Shown here: positions 18,471-27,465 of the stretch, one piece after another | How positions within the stretch are numbered: the first letter of the stretch is position 1 | How the letters are laid out: every line of letters begins with the position of its first letter | Source: Rugamonas sp045984285 | GTDB lineage: Bacteria; Pseudomonadota; Gammaproteobacteria; Burkholderiales; Burkholderiaceae_D | Direction: 5' to 3' | Assembly (NCBI RefSeq): GCF_045984285.3 | Contig: NZ_JBJQIK030000002.1 | Span: forward strand, 372,001 to 436,000 | DNA length: 64,000 nucleotides | Notes under the pieces: generated by a model | What the model saw: the letters and a program-made list of their open reading frames with translations, nothing else | Databases searched by the model: none | Told to the model about the DNA's origin: nothing | Translations under genes and position numbers: made by a program

Positions 18471-19163
18471 ATGATCAAGGAAGAAATGCTGGCGCGGCTG
18501 GCGAACCCGATCTGGGCGGCGCTGAACAGCGCACAGGCGGACTTCGCCCACAGCGCGGGTGGGATGAAGTTCTTTGCGCCGGAGGTTGCACCGTTCTGCG
18601 CGATTCCGGAGGATGGCATGGTGCTGCCCGCAACCGACCTGGAGTACCTGCCGCCGCAGGTCTACTTCCTCGGCGCCATTCCGCAGGTGCCGCCCGAGTG
18701 GACGATGACCGACGTGTCGGGCGTGGTGCAGATGGTGTATGACGGCGCGCCGGTCAGCAAGCCTGCGGCCGAAGGCGTTATCCAGCTTGCAGGCGATGAT
18801 CCCGCCATGGTGGCGCTGACGGATATCGCGTTTCCTGGCTACTTCCGCCCGCGCACCGGCACACTTGGCCGTTATCTCGGCATCTACCAGGATGGCCAAC
18901 TGGTGGCGCTCAGCGGGGAACGCATGTACCTCGGCGATTGCCGCGAAGTCAGCGCGGTGTGCACCCATCCGGACTATCGCGGCCGGGGCTATGCAGCCCT
19001 GCTGATGCAGCACATTATGTTCGGCATGCAGGAGCAGGGACAGACGCCGTTCCTGCATGTAGGCGCCGCCAACAAAAAAGCCCAGGCCCTGTACCAGGCG
19101 CTGGGCTTCAAGGTAACGCGGGAGCTTAAGCATACCCGCCTTGTACGGCCGGCCGGTTTGTGA
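18471..19163 (+). CDS. GNAT family N-acetyltransferase
   Basis: The 230-residue protein has a C-terminal GNAT domain. The acetyl-CoA loop is in VSAVCTHPDYRGRGYAALLM (about residues 161-180) and the last strand pair is near NKKAQALYQALGFKVTREL. The N-terminal half (about 110 residues) resembles other two-part FR47-type acetyltransferases. Substrate unknown. GGGAGAGCGGC precedes the ATG. It diverges from phnA. Confidence 0.85.
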   Translation: MIKEEMLARLANPIWAALNSAQADFAHSAGGMKFFAPEVAPFCAIPEDGMVLPATDLEYLPPQVYFLGAIPQVPPEWTMTDVSGVVQMVYDGAPVSKPAAEGVIQLAGDDPAMVALTDIAFPGYFRPRTGTLGRYLGIYQDGQLVALSGERMYLGDCREVSAVCTHPDYRGRGYAALLMQHIMFGMQEQGQTPFLHVGAANKKAQALYQALGFKVTRELKHTRLVRPAGL

Positions 19164-19197
19164 CAGTATTGGCCGGAATCAGACAAAGGAGTCAGGC

Positions 19198-19350
19198 ATG
19201 AAGCGTCATCTTCCGGCGATCGCCTTGTTCGCGGCGGCGATTGCCTTGTACATCGTGGGCCAGGAGCCCGGTTTCGCGCTGCTCTTCGTGGCAGGTATTG
19301 GTTGCGAAATCCTCGGCTGGCGCCGTTTCCTGGCGCGCAGGAAGGCTTAG
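19198..19350 (+). CDS. Small membrane protein, 50 residues
   Basis: A 50-residue protein with two hydrophobic stretches (LPAIALFAAAIALYIVG and FALLFVAGIGCEILGW) separated by a short loop, ending in RRFLARRKA. AAAGGAGTCAGGC before the ATG is a strong ribosome site and decides the start. No family recognised. Its stop overlaps that of the convergent GIN-domain gene by 4 bases. Confidence 0.65.
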   Translation: MKRHLPAIALFAAAIALYIVGQEPGFALLFVAGIGCEILGWRRFLARRKA

Positions 19351-19967
19351 TCGCCAGCCTTCACATCGCCAAGTCCCATCACGGACTTGTTCAGCTGTTT
19401 CGGGTGGCCGTAGTAGGTCAGGTTGCCCATGCCGCGCACCACGGCGTTCAGGGTGTCGGAGGCATGAATCTTCACGTCGCCGATGCCTTCGAAGTTCACG
19501 TCGGTGCGCTCGGCTTTCAAGGCACGCAGGTCCACTTCACCCACGCCCTGGCCGCGTACGCGCAGCCATTTCACCTGGCCCTGGCCGGCCAGCCGGCCTG
19601 CGCCCTGGAAGCTCAGGTCCATACGCTCTTCCTTGATATCGAACAGCTGCACCTGGCCGGCGCCTTCCACCACGCACTTCACCAGTGAAGGCACGGTGAT
19701 GATGATCTTGTCGCCGCTCTTCATTTCAACGTTCTTGTTGTCCGCGTAGGTGATTTTCAGTTCCTCGGCTTTCACCGACATGCCCACTTTTTTGATGAAA
19801 CCATCGCGGCCGTAGATCGTGACGGATTGCGCCTTGCCCGCACGGACTTCCAGATCGATCGGACCGTCAATGGCAATCGCGCGGAACGGCGCGAAGCTGC
19901 GCTTTTCTTCCGCCGCGTGAACGGCAGTGGCCAGCAGGAGGGTGGAGAGGATCAGGAAGCGTCGCAT
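19347..19967 (-). CDS. Exported GIN-domain protein (DUF2807), second copy
   Basis: The 206-residue protein has a signal peptide (MRRFLILSTLLLATAVHA) and a GIN-type beta-helix with FRAIAIDGPIDLEVRAGKAQSVTIYG at its start and VEGAGQVQLF, FQGAGRLAG and FEGIGDVKI turns. It belongs to the same uncharacterised family as the 258-residue protein at 5117-5893, but its turns are GAG/GMG rather than GGSGS, so the two are distant. Monocistronic; an AAGGGATACCCC stretch lies before the ATG. Confidence 0.85.
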   Translation of the reverse strand: MRRFLILSTLLLATAVHAAEEKRSFAPFRAIAIDGPIDLEVRAGKAQSVTIYGRDGFIKKVGMSVKAEELKITYADNKNVEMKSGDKIIITVPSLVKCVVEGAGQVQLFDIKEERMDLSFQGAGRLAGQGQVKWLRVRGQGVGEVDLRALKAERTDVNFEGIGDVKIHASDTLNAVVRGMGNLTYYGHPKQLNKSVMGLGDVKAGD

Positions 19968-20069
19968 TTGGGGTATCCCTTATATGAATTATGACGAGAG
20001 TGATTCTAATCATATTGCCTTGGGAAGTTGATGAAATGCGACGAACTGCATAAAACGGCCCTTGAAGCG

Positions 20070-20101
20070 AAAAAAAGCGTCGTTCCCGCGCAGGCGGGAA
20101 C
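20070..20101 (-). terminator. ppc intrinsic terminator made from a REP-like hairpin
   Basis: On the reverse strand GTTCCCGC pairs with GCGGGAAC (20082-20101). GACGC and then seven T follow (20070-20076 read as T). It lies 57 bases past the ppc stop and uses one unit of the REP-like pair as its stem. Confidence 0.75.
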
Positions 20102-20155
20102 CCAGGAGATCAGCCAACGGCTCACCCCTGGATCCCCGCCTGCGCGGGGATGACG
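20078..20155. repeat. REP-like inverted pair
   Basis: Two palindromic units in opposite orientation: 20078-20105 (core TTCCCGCGCAGGCGGGAA) and 20128-20155 (core TCCCCGCCTGCGCGGGGA). Each ends in a CAG/CTG flank. Such units (CGTCATTCCCGC-type) are widespread between genes in proteobacteria. Only this pair is seen in the window. Confidence 0.75.
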
Positions 20156-20157
20156 CG

Positions 20158-22977
20158 TCAGCCCGTGTTGCGCAGGCCGGCGGCCACGCCGTTGATGGAG
20201 AGGTGGATGCCTCGGTGCACGCGCGGGTCGGCCTTGTCCGGCACGCCGCCCGCTGCGCGGTGGCGCTTGATCAGCTCAACCTGCAGGTGGTTCAGCGGAT
20301 CGAGGTAGGCGAAGCGGTTGGTGATGGAGCGCGCCAGCAGCGGGTTGCCCGCCAGGCGTTCCGTTGCGCCGGTAATCGCTTCCAGGCAGGCCAGCGTGTG
20401 CGTGTACTCTTCCGTGATGCGGCGGAAGATGCGCTCGCGCAGTTCCTTGTCCGCCACCAGCTCCGCATAGCGCGAGGCGATGGCGAGGTCGGTCTTGGCC
20501 AGCACCATGTCCATGTTCGACAGCAGCGTGGCAAAGAAGGGCCAGTGCTGGTACATCTGGCGCAGCAGCTCGATGCGCTGTTCGCGGTCGCCGTCCGCGA
20601 TCCAGGCGCCGATGGCGCTGCCGAAACCGTACCAGCCCGGCAGCAGCAGGCGGCACTGGCCCCAGCTGAAGCCCCATGGAATGGCGCGCAGGTCTTCGAT
20701 GCGCTTGGTCGATTTGCGCGATGCGGGACGCGAACCGAGGTTCAACTCCGCGATTTCTGCAATCGGCGTGGCAGCAAAGAAGTAGTCCGTGAAACCGGGA
20801 GTTTCATAGACCAGGTTGCGGTAGGCCTTGTAGGCGCGGTCCGAAATCTGCGCCATCACTTCCTCGAAGCCCGCCAGCTGCTCCTTCTGCGCGCTGCCCG
20901 ATGGCGGCGGCAGCAGGCTGGCTTCCAGCGTGGCGGCGACCAGCAGTTCCAGGTTGCGGCGGCCGATTTCGGCGTTGGAGAACTTGGAGGCGATGATCTC
21001 GCCCTGTTCGGTCAGGCGGATCTGGCCGTTCACGGTGCCTTTCGGCTGCGCCAGGATGGCCTCGTAGCTTGGGCCGCCGCCCCGGCCGACCGTGCCGCCG
21101 CGGCCATGGAACAGGCGCAGCTTCACGCCCGCTTTCGCGAACACGTCGATCAGCGCGATCTCTGCCTTGTACAGTTCCCAGTTGGAGGTGAGGAAGCCGC
21201 CGTCCTTGTTCGAGTCGGAGTAGCCCAGCATCACTTCCTGGATCTGGCCCTGGCGTTCGATGAGCTGCTTCACCATCGGGATTCCCATCACGCTTTCCAT
21301 GATGCCCGCAGCGCGCTGCAGGTCGGGAATGGTTTCGAACAGCGGAATCACCATCAGGTCCAGCACGTAGCCGCCATTGCCGTCCTGGCGCAGCAGGCCT
21401 GTTTCCTGCTGCAGCACCAGCACTTCCAGCAGGTCGGACACGGTTTCCGTGTGCGAGATGATGTAGTTGCGGATGGCGCGCTCGCCATAGCGCGCGCGGA
21501 TCTCGCGGGCGGCGCGGAAGATGCTCAGTTCCGAATCCGTTTCGGCGGAGTAGCTGATGTACGGCGAATACAGCGGGCGCGATTGCGACAGTTCGGCCAG
21601 CAGCAGCTTGACCTTGCTGTCTTCGTCCAGCGCGGAGTAGTCGGCATGCGCGCCGGATTTGGCGAACAGTTCGGCCAGCACGCGCTCGTGAATGTCCGAG
21701 CTCTGGCGCATGTCCAGCGAGGCGAGGTGGAAGCCGAAGATTTCGGCGGCGCGTTTCAGCGTGGTCAGGCGCGGACGCGCCAGCATGCCGCCATGGTTCG
21801 CATCCAGCGAATCGATCAGCACCTGCAGGTCGGCCGCGAACTGCGCCGGCGATTCATACGGTTCCGCATGGCCCACTTCCTTGCGCAGGATATTGGTAGC
21901 GCCCAGCGCGCGCGCCGTGCTCGCGAGGCGGGCGTAGACGCCGATCAGGGCGCGGCGGTATGGCTCGTCCGAGCGGTGGTCGGACTGGTCGGGCGAAGCG
22001 TCGGCCAGCGCCTGCAGTTCAGGGCTGCAGGCCACCATCAGCGTGGAGATGGACAGCTCGGCACCCAGCGCGTGCGCTTCTTCCAGATAGAAGTCCAGCG
22101 CGGTGGTGGCCTGGCGCTCCAGCGCGTGCTTCATGGTGCCGGCGTTGACGTTCGGGTTGCCATCGCGGTCGCCGCCGATCCAGCTGCCCATCTGCAGGTA
22201 GGGGGCCTTGATCTGCTCGGGCGTGTCGTGGCCGTACTGGGTGGCGATGTCTTCCTCGATATCGTCGTACAGGCCCGGCACCTCCTTGAGGAAGGTGATG
22301 CGGTAGTAGGACAGGGCGTTTTCGATTTCGTCCGCCACCGTCAGCTTGGTGTAGCGCAGCATGCGGGTCTGCCACAGGGTGGCGATGCGCACGCGCAGCA
22401 TGTGCAGGTTCTGCGCCTGTTCGCGCGGGGTGAGCGGCAGGTCGCGTTCGGCCAGCAGGCGGGCGATATCGCGCTCCGCGTCCAGGATGGATTTGCGCTG
22501 CACTTCGGTCGGGTGGGCGGTGAGCACGGGCGCAATCAGCGCGTCGGCGAAGAAGCCGTCCACGGTGCTTTTATCCACGCCGGCGGCTTTCAACTTGTCC
22601 AGCGCATAGGGAATGCTGCCGCGCTGCGGGTCGGAGCCGGCCAGGAAGTGGGCGCGGCGGCGGCGGATGTGGTGCTGGTCCTCCGCGATATTGGCCAGGT
22701 GCGAGAAGTAGGAGAAGGCGCGAACCACCGAAATGGTCTGTTCGCGCGTGAGAATCTTCAGCATGCCATCCAGTTCTTTGGCCGCGCCGGCGTCGGCCTC
22801 GCGGCGGAAACGCACGGCGGTCTGGCGGATTGTTTCCACCACGGCGAATACTTCCTCGCCTTCCTGCTCGCGCAGCACGTCGCCGAGCAGGCGGCCGAGC
22901 AGGCGGATGTCTTCTTTCAATGGCGCGTCTTTATCCGCGCCGGCTTGTTCGTCTGATGCACTAGCTTGTTTGACCAT
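20158..22977 (-). CDS. ppc: Phosphoenolpyruvate carboxylase
   Basis: The 939-residue enzyme carboxylates phosphoenolpyruvate to oxaloacetate to refill the TCA cycle. The catalytic histidine motif is TAHPTEVQRKS (H155). The mobile-loop region FHGRGGTVGRGGGPS and the invariant C-terminus GVAAGLRNTG are present. Length is normal. It diverges from hemC across about 150 bases. A REP-like terminator lies downstream. Confidence 0.98.
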   Translation of the reverse strand: MVKQASASDEQAGADKDAPLKEDIRLLGRLLGDVLREQEGEEVFAVVETIRQTAVRFRREADAGAAKELDGMLKILTREQTISVVRAFSYFSHLANIAEDQHHIRRRRAHFLAGSDPQRGSIPYALDKLKAAGVDKSTVDGFFADALIAPVLTAHPTEVQRKSILDAERDIARLLAERDLPLTPREQAQNLHMLRVRIATLWQTRMLRYTKLTVADEIENALSYYRITFLKEVPGLYDDIEEDIATQYGHDTPEQIKAPYLQMGSWIGGDRDGNPNVNAGTMKHALERQATTALDFYLEEAHALGAELSISTLMVACSPELQALADASPDQSDHRSDEPYRRALIGVYARLASTARALGATNILRKEVGHAEPYESPAQFAADLQVLIDSLDANHGGMLARPRLTTLKRAAEIFGFHLASLDMRQSSDIHERVLAELFAKSGAHADYSALDEDSKVKLLLAELSQSRPLYSPYISYSAETDSELSIFRAAREIRARYGERAIRNYIISHTETVSDLLEVLVLQQETGLLRQDGNGGYVLDLMVIPLFETIPDLQRAAGIMESVMGIPMVKQLIERQGQIQEVMLGYSDSNKDGGFLTSNWELYKAEIALIDVFAKAGVKLRLFHGRGGTVGRGGGPSYEAILAQPKGTVNGQIRLTEQGEIIASKFSNAEIGRRNLELLVAATLEASLLPPPSGSAQKEQLAGFEEVMAQISDRAYKAYRNLVYETPGFTDYFFAATPIAEIAELNLGSRPASRKSTKRIEDLRAIPWGFSWGQCRLLLPGWYGFGSAIGAWIADGDREQRIELLRQMYQHWPFFATLLSNMDMVLAKTDLAIASRYAELVADKELRERIFRRITEEYTHTLACLEAITGATERLAGNPLLARSITNRFAYLDPLNHLQVELIKRHRAAGGVPDKADPRVHRGIHLSINGVAAGLRNTG

Positions 22978-23128
22978 AATTGATGATTCAAAAAGATGAT
23001 GAGTGTCGGTGCAAAAGGCTTGTGGCCGAAGGCTGCATAGGGGCGCATGCTAAAATTTGTGGTCTTGAAAACATGCGCATTGAACTGGTGAACGCCGGTC
23101 AGCGTTAGCAACAGCGAAAGAACTGGTT

Positions 23129-24253
23129 TTGAATACTCCTGAATTGGCTCCGCAGATCCCTTCCAAATTGGTGATCGCCTCGCGCGAAAGCCGCCTCGCC
23201 ATGTGGCAGGCCGAGCATGTTCGCGCGCGCTTGTCATTATTATATCCGCAGTGCAGCATAAGTATCCTCGGAATGACGACGCGGGGCGACCAGATCCTGG
23301 ACCGCACCCTGTCCAAGGTGGGCGGCAAGGGCCTGTTCGTGAAGGAACTGGAGGTGGCGATGGCCGAAGGCCGCGCCGACCTGGCCGTGCATTCGCTGAA
23401 GGATGTGCCGATGGAGCTGCCCGAAGGTTTCGCGCTGGCGGCTGTGCTGGAGCGCGAAGACCCGCGCGACGCCTTTGTTTCCAACGACTACGCTTCGCTG
23501 GCCGAGCTTCCGCCGGGCGCCGTGGTGGGCACCAGCAGCCTGCGCCGCCAGTCGCTGATCGCGGCGCGCTATCCGCATCTCGTGATCAAGCCGCTGCGTG
23601 GTAATTTGGATACACGGCTGGGCAAACTGGACCGCGGCGACTACGCGGCCATCATCCTCGCGGCGGCCGGCCTGAAGCGCCTTGGTGCAGAGCAGCGTAT
23701 CCGCGCCTTGCTGGACCCGGTGGACAGCCTGCCGGCGGCCGGGCAGGGCGCCATGGCGATCGAAATCGCGCAGCGCAATGACGGCGTGGACCTGGTAGCA
23801 CTGCTGGCGCCGCTCAACCATATCCCGACCGCACAGGCAGTGACGGCGGAGCGCAAGGTGTCCAAGGTATTCGGCGGCAGCTGCCAGGTGCCGCTGGCCG
23901 CCTTCGCCACCGTGGACGGCAGCCAGATGCACCTGCGCGCCATGGTCGCCACGCCGGACGGCAAGCGCATGGCCACCGCCGAGGTGCATGGCCCGGCCGT
24001 GGATGCCGACCAGTTGGGCGAGCAGGTGGCCGACAAGCTGCGCGCGCAGGATGCAGTCGCGATTCTCTCGGTCTGCCTGGCCGAGGCGGCCGCCGCGGAT
24101 GCCGCCGCTTCGCCGAACGCAGCGCCGCAGCGCGCCCCCACCGATGCCGCGGCTACGCCGAACGCGGCGGCCCAGCGTCCAGCAGCCGATGCCGCGGCTT
24201 CCTCGCGGCCGGCGCAGGGTGATGCCGGCGCCGGCGGCAAGCCGCAGGCCTGA
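23129..24253 (+). CDS. hemC: Hydroxymethylbilane synthase with repetitive tail
   Basis: The enzyme joins four porphobilinogens into hydroxymethylbilane. KVGGKGLFVKELE, RGNLDTRLGKLDRGDYAAIILA and the dipyrromethane-binding cysteine in VFGGSCQVPLAAF are present. The catalytic protein ends near residue 320. A 51-residue Ala/Pro-rich tail follows (324-374), made of two 15-residue repeats (DAAASPNAAPQRAPT, DAAATPNAAAQRPAA) and a third partial one. The start is TTG at 23129 (MNTPELAPQ), since no suitable ATG precedes the conserved VIASRESRLAMWQ. It is first in the hemC-hemD-hemX-hemY group; hemD starts 12 bases after its stop. Confidence 0.95.
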   Translation: MNTPELAPQIPSKLVIASRESRLAMWQAEHVRARLSLLYPQCSISILGMTTRGDQILDRTLSKVGGKGLFVKELEVAMAEGRADLAVHSLKDVPMELPEGFALAAVLEREDPRDAFVSNDYASLAELPPGAVVGTSSLRRQSLIAARYPHLVIKPLRGNLDTRLGKLDRGDYAAIILAAAGLKRLGAEQRIRALLDPVDSLPAAGQGAMAIEIAQRNDGVDLVALLAPLNHIPTAQAVTAERKVSKVFGGSCQVPLAAFATVDGSQMHLRAMVATPDGKRMATAEVHGPAVDADQLGEQVADKLRAQDAVAILSVCLAEAAAADAAASPNAAPQRAPTDAAATPNAAAQRPAADAAASSRPAQGDAGAGGKPQA

Positions 24254-24265
24254 GCCGCGCAGCGG

Positions 24266-25030
24266 ATGCCCGCCACCGTCGTTATCACCCGTCCCCTGGC
24301 TCAGGCGCAGCCGTTGGCTGAGCGCATTGCGGCGCTGGGCCGTGCCGTGGAGGTGCTGCCGCTGCTGGAAATCTCCCCGCTGCCCGACCAGGCGCCGCTG
24401 AAGGCCGCGCTGGCGGCGCTGGACGGGTACGCGCTGGCCGCCTTCGTATCGCCCAATGCGGTGGAAGCCGCGTTCACACACATCGCCGCCTGGCCGGCGG
24501 GAATGAAGGCTGCCGTGGTGGGCGAGGGCAGCCGCGCGGCCCTGCTGGCGCACGGCGTGCCCGCGCAGAACATCGTCAGCCCGCCCGATCCCGCGGCCAG
24601 CGACTCCGAACACCTGCTGGCCGCGCTGGACCTGGCGGCGCTGAACGGCAAGCGCGCCCTGATCGTGCGCGGCGAATCCGGCCGCGAACTGCTGGCCGAC
24701 AGCCTGCGCAAGGCCGGCGTGCGGGTGGACACCGTGGCCGCCTACCGCCGCTCCGTGCCCACGCTCACGCCTTCACTGGCGGCGCAGTTGGGCAAGCTGG
24801 CGGACGGCGACACCGAATGGCTGCTCACCAGCTCCGAGGCCGTGCGCGGCCTGCTTGCACTGCTGGGCGAGCTCGATGGACCGCTTGCTGTTGCTAAAGT
24901 GCAACGGCAACATATAATAGTGCCCCATACCCGGATTGCCGAAACGGCAAAACAGGCCGGTTTCCAGCGTGTGACGCTGACCGGATCAGGCGACGACCGG
25001 ATGGTCGCCGCGTTACAATGCCAAATATGA
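24266..25030 (+). CDS. hemD: Uroporphyrinogen-III synthase
   Basis: The 254-residue enzyme closes hydroxymethylbilane with inversion of ring D to give uroporphyrinogen III. The family is poorly conserved, but PATVVITRPLAQAQPLAERI, FVSPNAVEAAF, LIVRGESGRELLADSL and DTVAAYRR are typical. Its position between hemC and hemX settles the call. Its stop overlaps the hemX start (ATGA at 25027-25030). Confidence 0.94.
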   Translation: MPATVVITRPLAQAQPLAERIAALGRAVEVLPLLEISPLPDQAPLKAALAALDGYALAAFVSPNAVEAAFTHIAAWPAGMKAAVVGEGSRAALLAHGVPAQNIVSPPDPAASDSEHLLAALDLAALNGKRALIVRGESGRELLADSLRKAGVRVDTVAAYRRSVPTLTPSLAAQLGKLADGDTEWLLTSSEAVRGLLALLGELDGPLAVAKVQRQHIIVPHTRIAETAKQAGFQRVTLTGSGDDRMVAALQCQI

Positions 25031-26184
25031 ACGATTTGCCTACTATTCCCGACCCGGCCGCTCCGAAAGGCAATGCGGCGGAAGCCACCCAAATTCCCGC
25101 AGCGCCGCAACCCGTCAGCGCCGAGCCGCGCCTGATGGACGCGCTGCAACGGCCGCTGACGATTGCCGTCATCGTGCTCGCCATCCTGCTTGCGGCCCAG
25201 ACCTGGAGCTCGCACAAGCAGGTGCGCGGCCTGCGCGAAGAAATGGCGCGCCGGCTGCAGAAGGGCGACGCGGCGAACGCCGAATCCGGCAACCTGGTGC
25301 GCCAGGTGCAGGAATCGACCAAGGAACTGCAGATCAAGGTAGGCGTGCTGGAAGGCCGCCAGCAGGAAGCGCAGAGCCAGCAGCTCGCGCTGGAGCAGCT
25401 GTATAACGACCTGTCGAAGAACCGCGACGAATGGGCGCTGGCCGAAATCGAGCAGGTGCTGTCCACCGCCAGCCAGCAGCTGCAGCTGGCCGGCAACGTA
25501 TCCGGCGCGCTGATCGCGCTGCAGAATGCGGACCGCAGCCTGTCCCGTTCCGACAAGCCGCAATTCATCACCATCCGCCGCGCCATTGCGAAGGACATGG
25601 AAAAGCTGAAGGCGCTGCCGAACGTGGACTCCGTGGGCCTGGCCGTGCGCCTCGATAACGTGATTGCGCAGGTGGACACGCTGCCGATGCTGGCCGACGA
25701 AAAACCGGTGCTGCCTGCCCCGGTGGAGAAAAAAGCCAAGCCTGCGCCGAAGCGCGGCGCAAAAGCGGCACCGCCACCGGAGCCGGTGGAAGAGCCGAAT
25801 CCATGGCTGGCCAAGCTGCAAAGCACCTGGAACGGCTGGAGCACCGAAATGTGGACCGACGTGCGCCAGCTGATCCGCGTGCGCAGCGTGGAAACGCCGG
25901 ACGCGCTGATGCTGTCGCCGGGCGAATCCTACTTCCTGCGCGAGAACCTGAAACTGCGCCTGCTGAACGCGCGCATGGCGCTGCTGTCCCGTAACGAAGC
26001 AGCCTTCCGCGCCGACCTGCTGGCCGCGCAGGAAGCGCTGGTGCGCTACTTCGACACGCGCGCCAAGCAGACCCAGACCGTACAGGCGCTGTTGCGCCAG
26101 GTCCAGGGCAGCAACCTCGCCATTGAAATGCCGACGCTGGCCGACAGCCTGAACGCCGTGCGCAACTACAAAGCGAAGCCATAA
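25027..26184 (+). CDS. hemX: HemX, membrane-anchored heme-operon protein
   Basis: The product (385 residues from the ATG at 25027; an ATG at 25018 is also in frame) has one transmembrane helix (LTIAVIVLAILLAAQ). A coiled coil (about 65-130, LREEMARRLQKGDAANAESG onward) and a helical periplasmic domain follow. HemX proteins are often mislabelled uroporphyrinogen-III methyltransferase; they have no methyltransferase motif, and their role in heme synthesis is structural or unknown. A lysine/proline linker lies near residue 235. The ATGA overlap with hemD favours the inner start. Confidence 0.9.
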   Translation: MNDLPTIPDPAAPKGNAAEATQIPAAPQPVSAEPRLMDALQRPLTIAVIVLAILLAAQTWSSHKQVRGLREEMARRLQKGDAANAESGNLVRQVQESTKELQIKVGVLEGRQQEAQSQQLALEQLYNDLSKNRDEWALAEIEQVLSTASQQLQLAGNVSGALIALQNADRSLSRSDKPQFITIRRAIAKDMEKLKALPNVDSVGLAVRLDNVIAQVDTLPMLADEKPVLPAPVEKKAKPAPKRGAKAAPPPEPVEEPNPWLAKLQSTWNGWSTEMWTDVRQLIRVRSVETPDALMLSPGESYFLRENLKLRLLNARMALLSRNEAAFRADLLAAQEALVRYFDTRAKQTQTVQALLRQVQGSNLAIEMPTLADSLNAVRNYKAKP

Positions 26185-26187
26185 ACC

Positions 26188-27384
26188 ATGCGCGTATTCC
26201 TCTGGTTACTGGCCTTGATGGCCGCCGCCATCGGCATCGCCGTGACGGCCCGCTTCAATCCCGGCAACGTGGTGCTGTTCTATCCGCCGTACCGCGTGGA
26301 CCTGTCGCTGAACTTCTTCGTGCTGCTGGAAGTGCTGCTGTTCGTGCTGCTCTATGTGCTGGTGCGCACGGTGCGCGCCACGCTGAAGATGCCCGAGCGC
26401 GTGGCCGCCTACCGCCAGCGCAAGCGCGAGCGCGATGGCAACAAGGGCCTGCGCGACGCGTTGAAGGCCCTGTTCGAAGGCCGCTTCGGCCATGCCGAGA
26501 AGGCCGCGCTGCGTGCAGCGGAACTGCCTGAAAATGCCGGCGTGGCCGCCCTGATCGGCGCCCGCGCCGCGCACCGCATGCGCCAGCAGCACCGCCGCGA
26601 CCAGTGGCTGAACCGCGTGGCCGACGACAACGCCATGAAGACCGCACGCCTGATGACGATGACCGAGCTGCTGGTGGATGACCACCAGCCGGAAGCCGCG
26701 CTGGCCGCCGTGCGCGAACTGAATGCCAGCGGCACGCGCCATATCCATGCCCTGCAATGGTCGCTGAAGGCCGAGCAGCAGGCCAAGAACTGGCCGGAAG
26801 TGCTGCGCCTGGTGCGTTCGCTGGACAAGCACAAGGCGCTCCATCCTGCACTGTCGGCCCGCCTGCGTGAGCTGGCCTATGACGACCTGCTGTCCGACAA
26901 GCTGCACGATGCTGAATCCGTGCAGCGCGTGTGGAGCTCCATTCCGCAGTCCGACCGCCTGAAGCCCTATGTAGCCTGCCTGGCGGCGACGGCGCTGAAT
27001 GCGCGCGGCCTGCACGACGAGGCCCGCATGGTGGCCGAAGAATCCCTGTCTGCAAACTGGGACGACCGCGTGGTGCGCGCCTACCGCGACGCCGCCGCTC
27101 CCGCTGGTTCCGCTGCGCTGCTGGCTCAGATCGAGCACTGCGAAGCCTGGATCCAGGAACGCCCGACGGACGCCGAACTGGCGCTCACGCTGGGCTCCCT
27201 CTGCCTGAAACAGAAGCTCTGGGGCAAGGCCCAGCGCTACCTGGAGCAGGCCTTGTCCGATGCGACCGAGCCGCGCATGGTGCGTGAGGCCCACCTGAAG
27301 CTGGCCCAGCTGCATGAAGCTCTGCAGCAGCCGGAAGAGGCGGCCAACCACTACCGCCAGTGCGCGCTGGCCACGATCCTGTAG
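26188..27384 (+). CDS. hemY: HemY, membrane TPR protein of the heme operon
   Basis: The 398-residue protein has two N-terminal transmembrane helices (FLWLLALMAAAIGIAVTA and FFVLLEVLLFVLLYVLVRT). A cytoplasmic or periplasmic TPR-like helical repeat domain follows, ending at EEAANHYRQCA. This is the proteobacterial HemY, not protoporphyrinogen oxidase, and its role is unclear. It follows hemX after 3 bases and closes the operon. Confidence 0.93.
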   Translation: MRVFLWLLALMAAAIGIAVTARFNPGNVVLFYPPYRVDLSLNFFVLLEVLLFVLLYVLVRTVRATLKMPERVAAYRQRKRERDGNKGLRDALKALFEGRFGHAEKAALRAAELPENAGVAALIGARAAHRMRQQHRRDQWLNRVADDNAMKTARLMTMTELLVDDHQPEAALAAVRELNASGTRHIHALQWSLKAEQQAKNWPEVLRLVRSLDKHKALHPALSARLRELAYDDLLSDKLHDAESVQRVWSSIPQSDRLKPYVACLAATALNARGLHDEARMVAEESLSANWDDRVVRAYRDAAAPAGSAALLAQIEHCEAWIQERPTDAELALTLGSLCLKQKLWGKAQRYLEQALSDATEPRMVREAHLKLAQLHEALQQPEEAANHYRQCALATIL

Positions 27385-27417
27385 CCTGCTGCGGCGCACA
27401 ATCGCGCCGCTTTTCGC

Positions 27418-27423
27418 TATAAT
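27418..27423 (+). promoter_or_regulatory. -10 element of ppa
   Basis: TATAAT at 27418-27423 lies 43 bases before the ppa start. The -35 region is poor (CGCACA at 27395-27400). Its place after hemY and before ppa supports a separate ppa promoter. Confidence 0.5.
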
Positions 27424-27465
27424 TGTCAGGTTATACAAACCGCAAAGCGTTTCAACGAGGAAAAA

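Noticed and set aside
20078..20155. CRISPR repeats
   Set aside because: Only two units in inverted orientation, no spacers and no cas genes.
20062..22956. 964-residue open frame opposite ppc
   Set aside because: Antisense shadow: rich in His, Gln, Arg and Val with no domain, and the ppc frame is complete.
26188..27384. Protoporphyrinogen oxidase (HemY of Gram-positives)
   Set aside because: There is no FAD-binding motif; two transmembrane helices and TPR repeats show it is the unrelated proteobacterial HemY.
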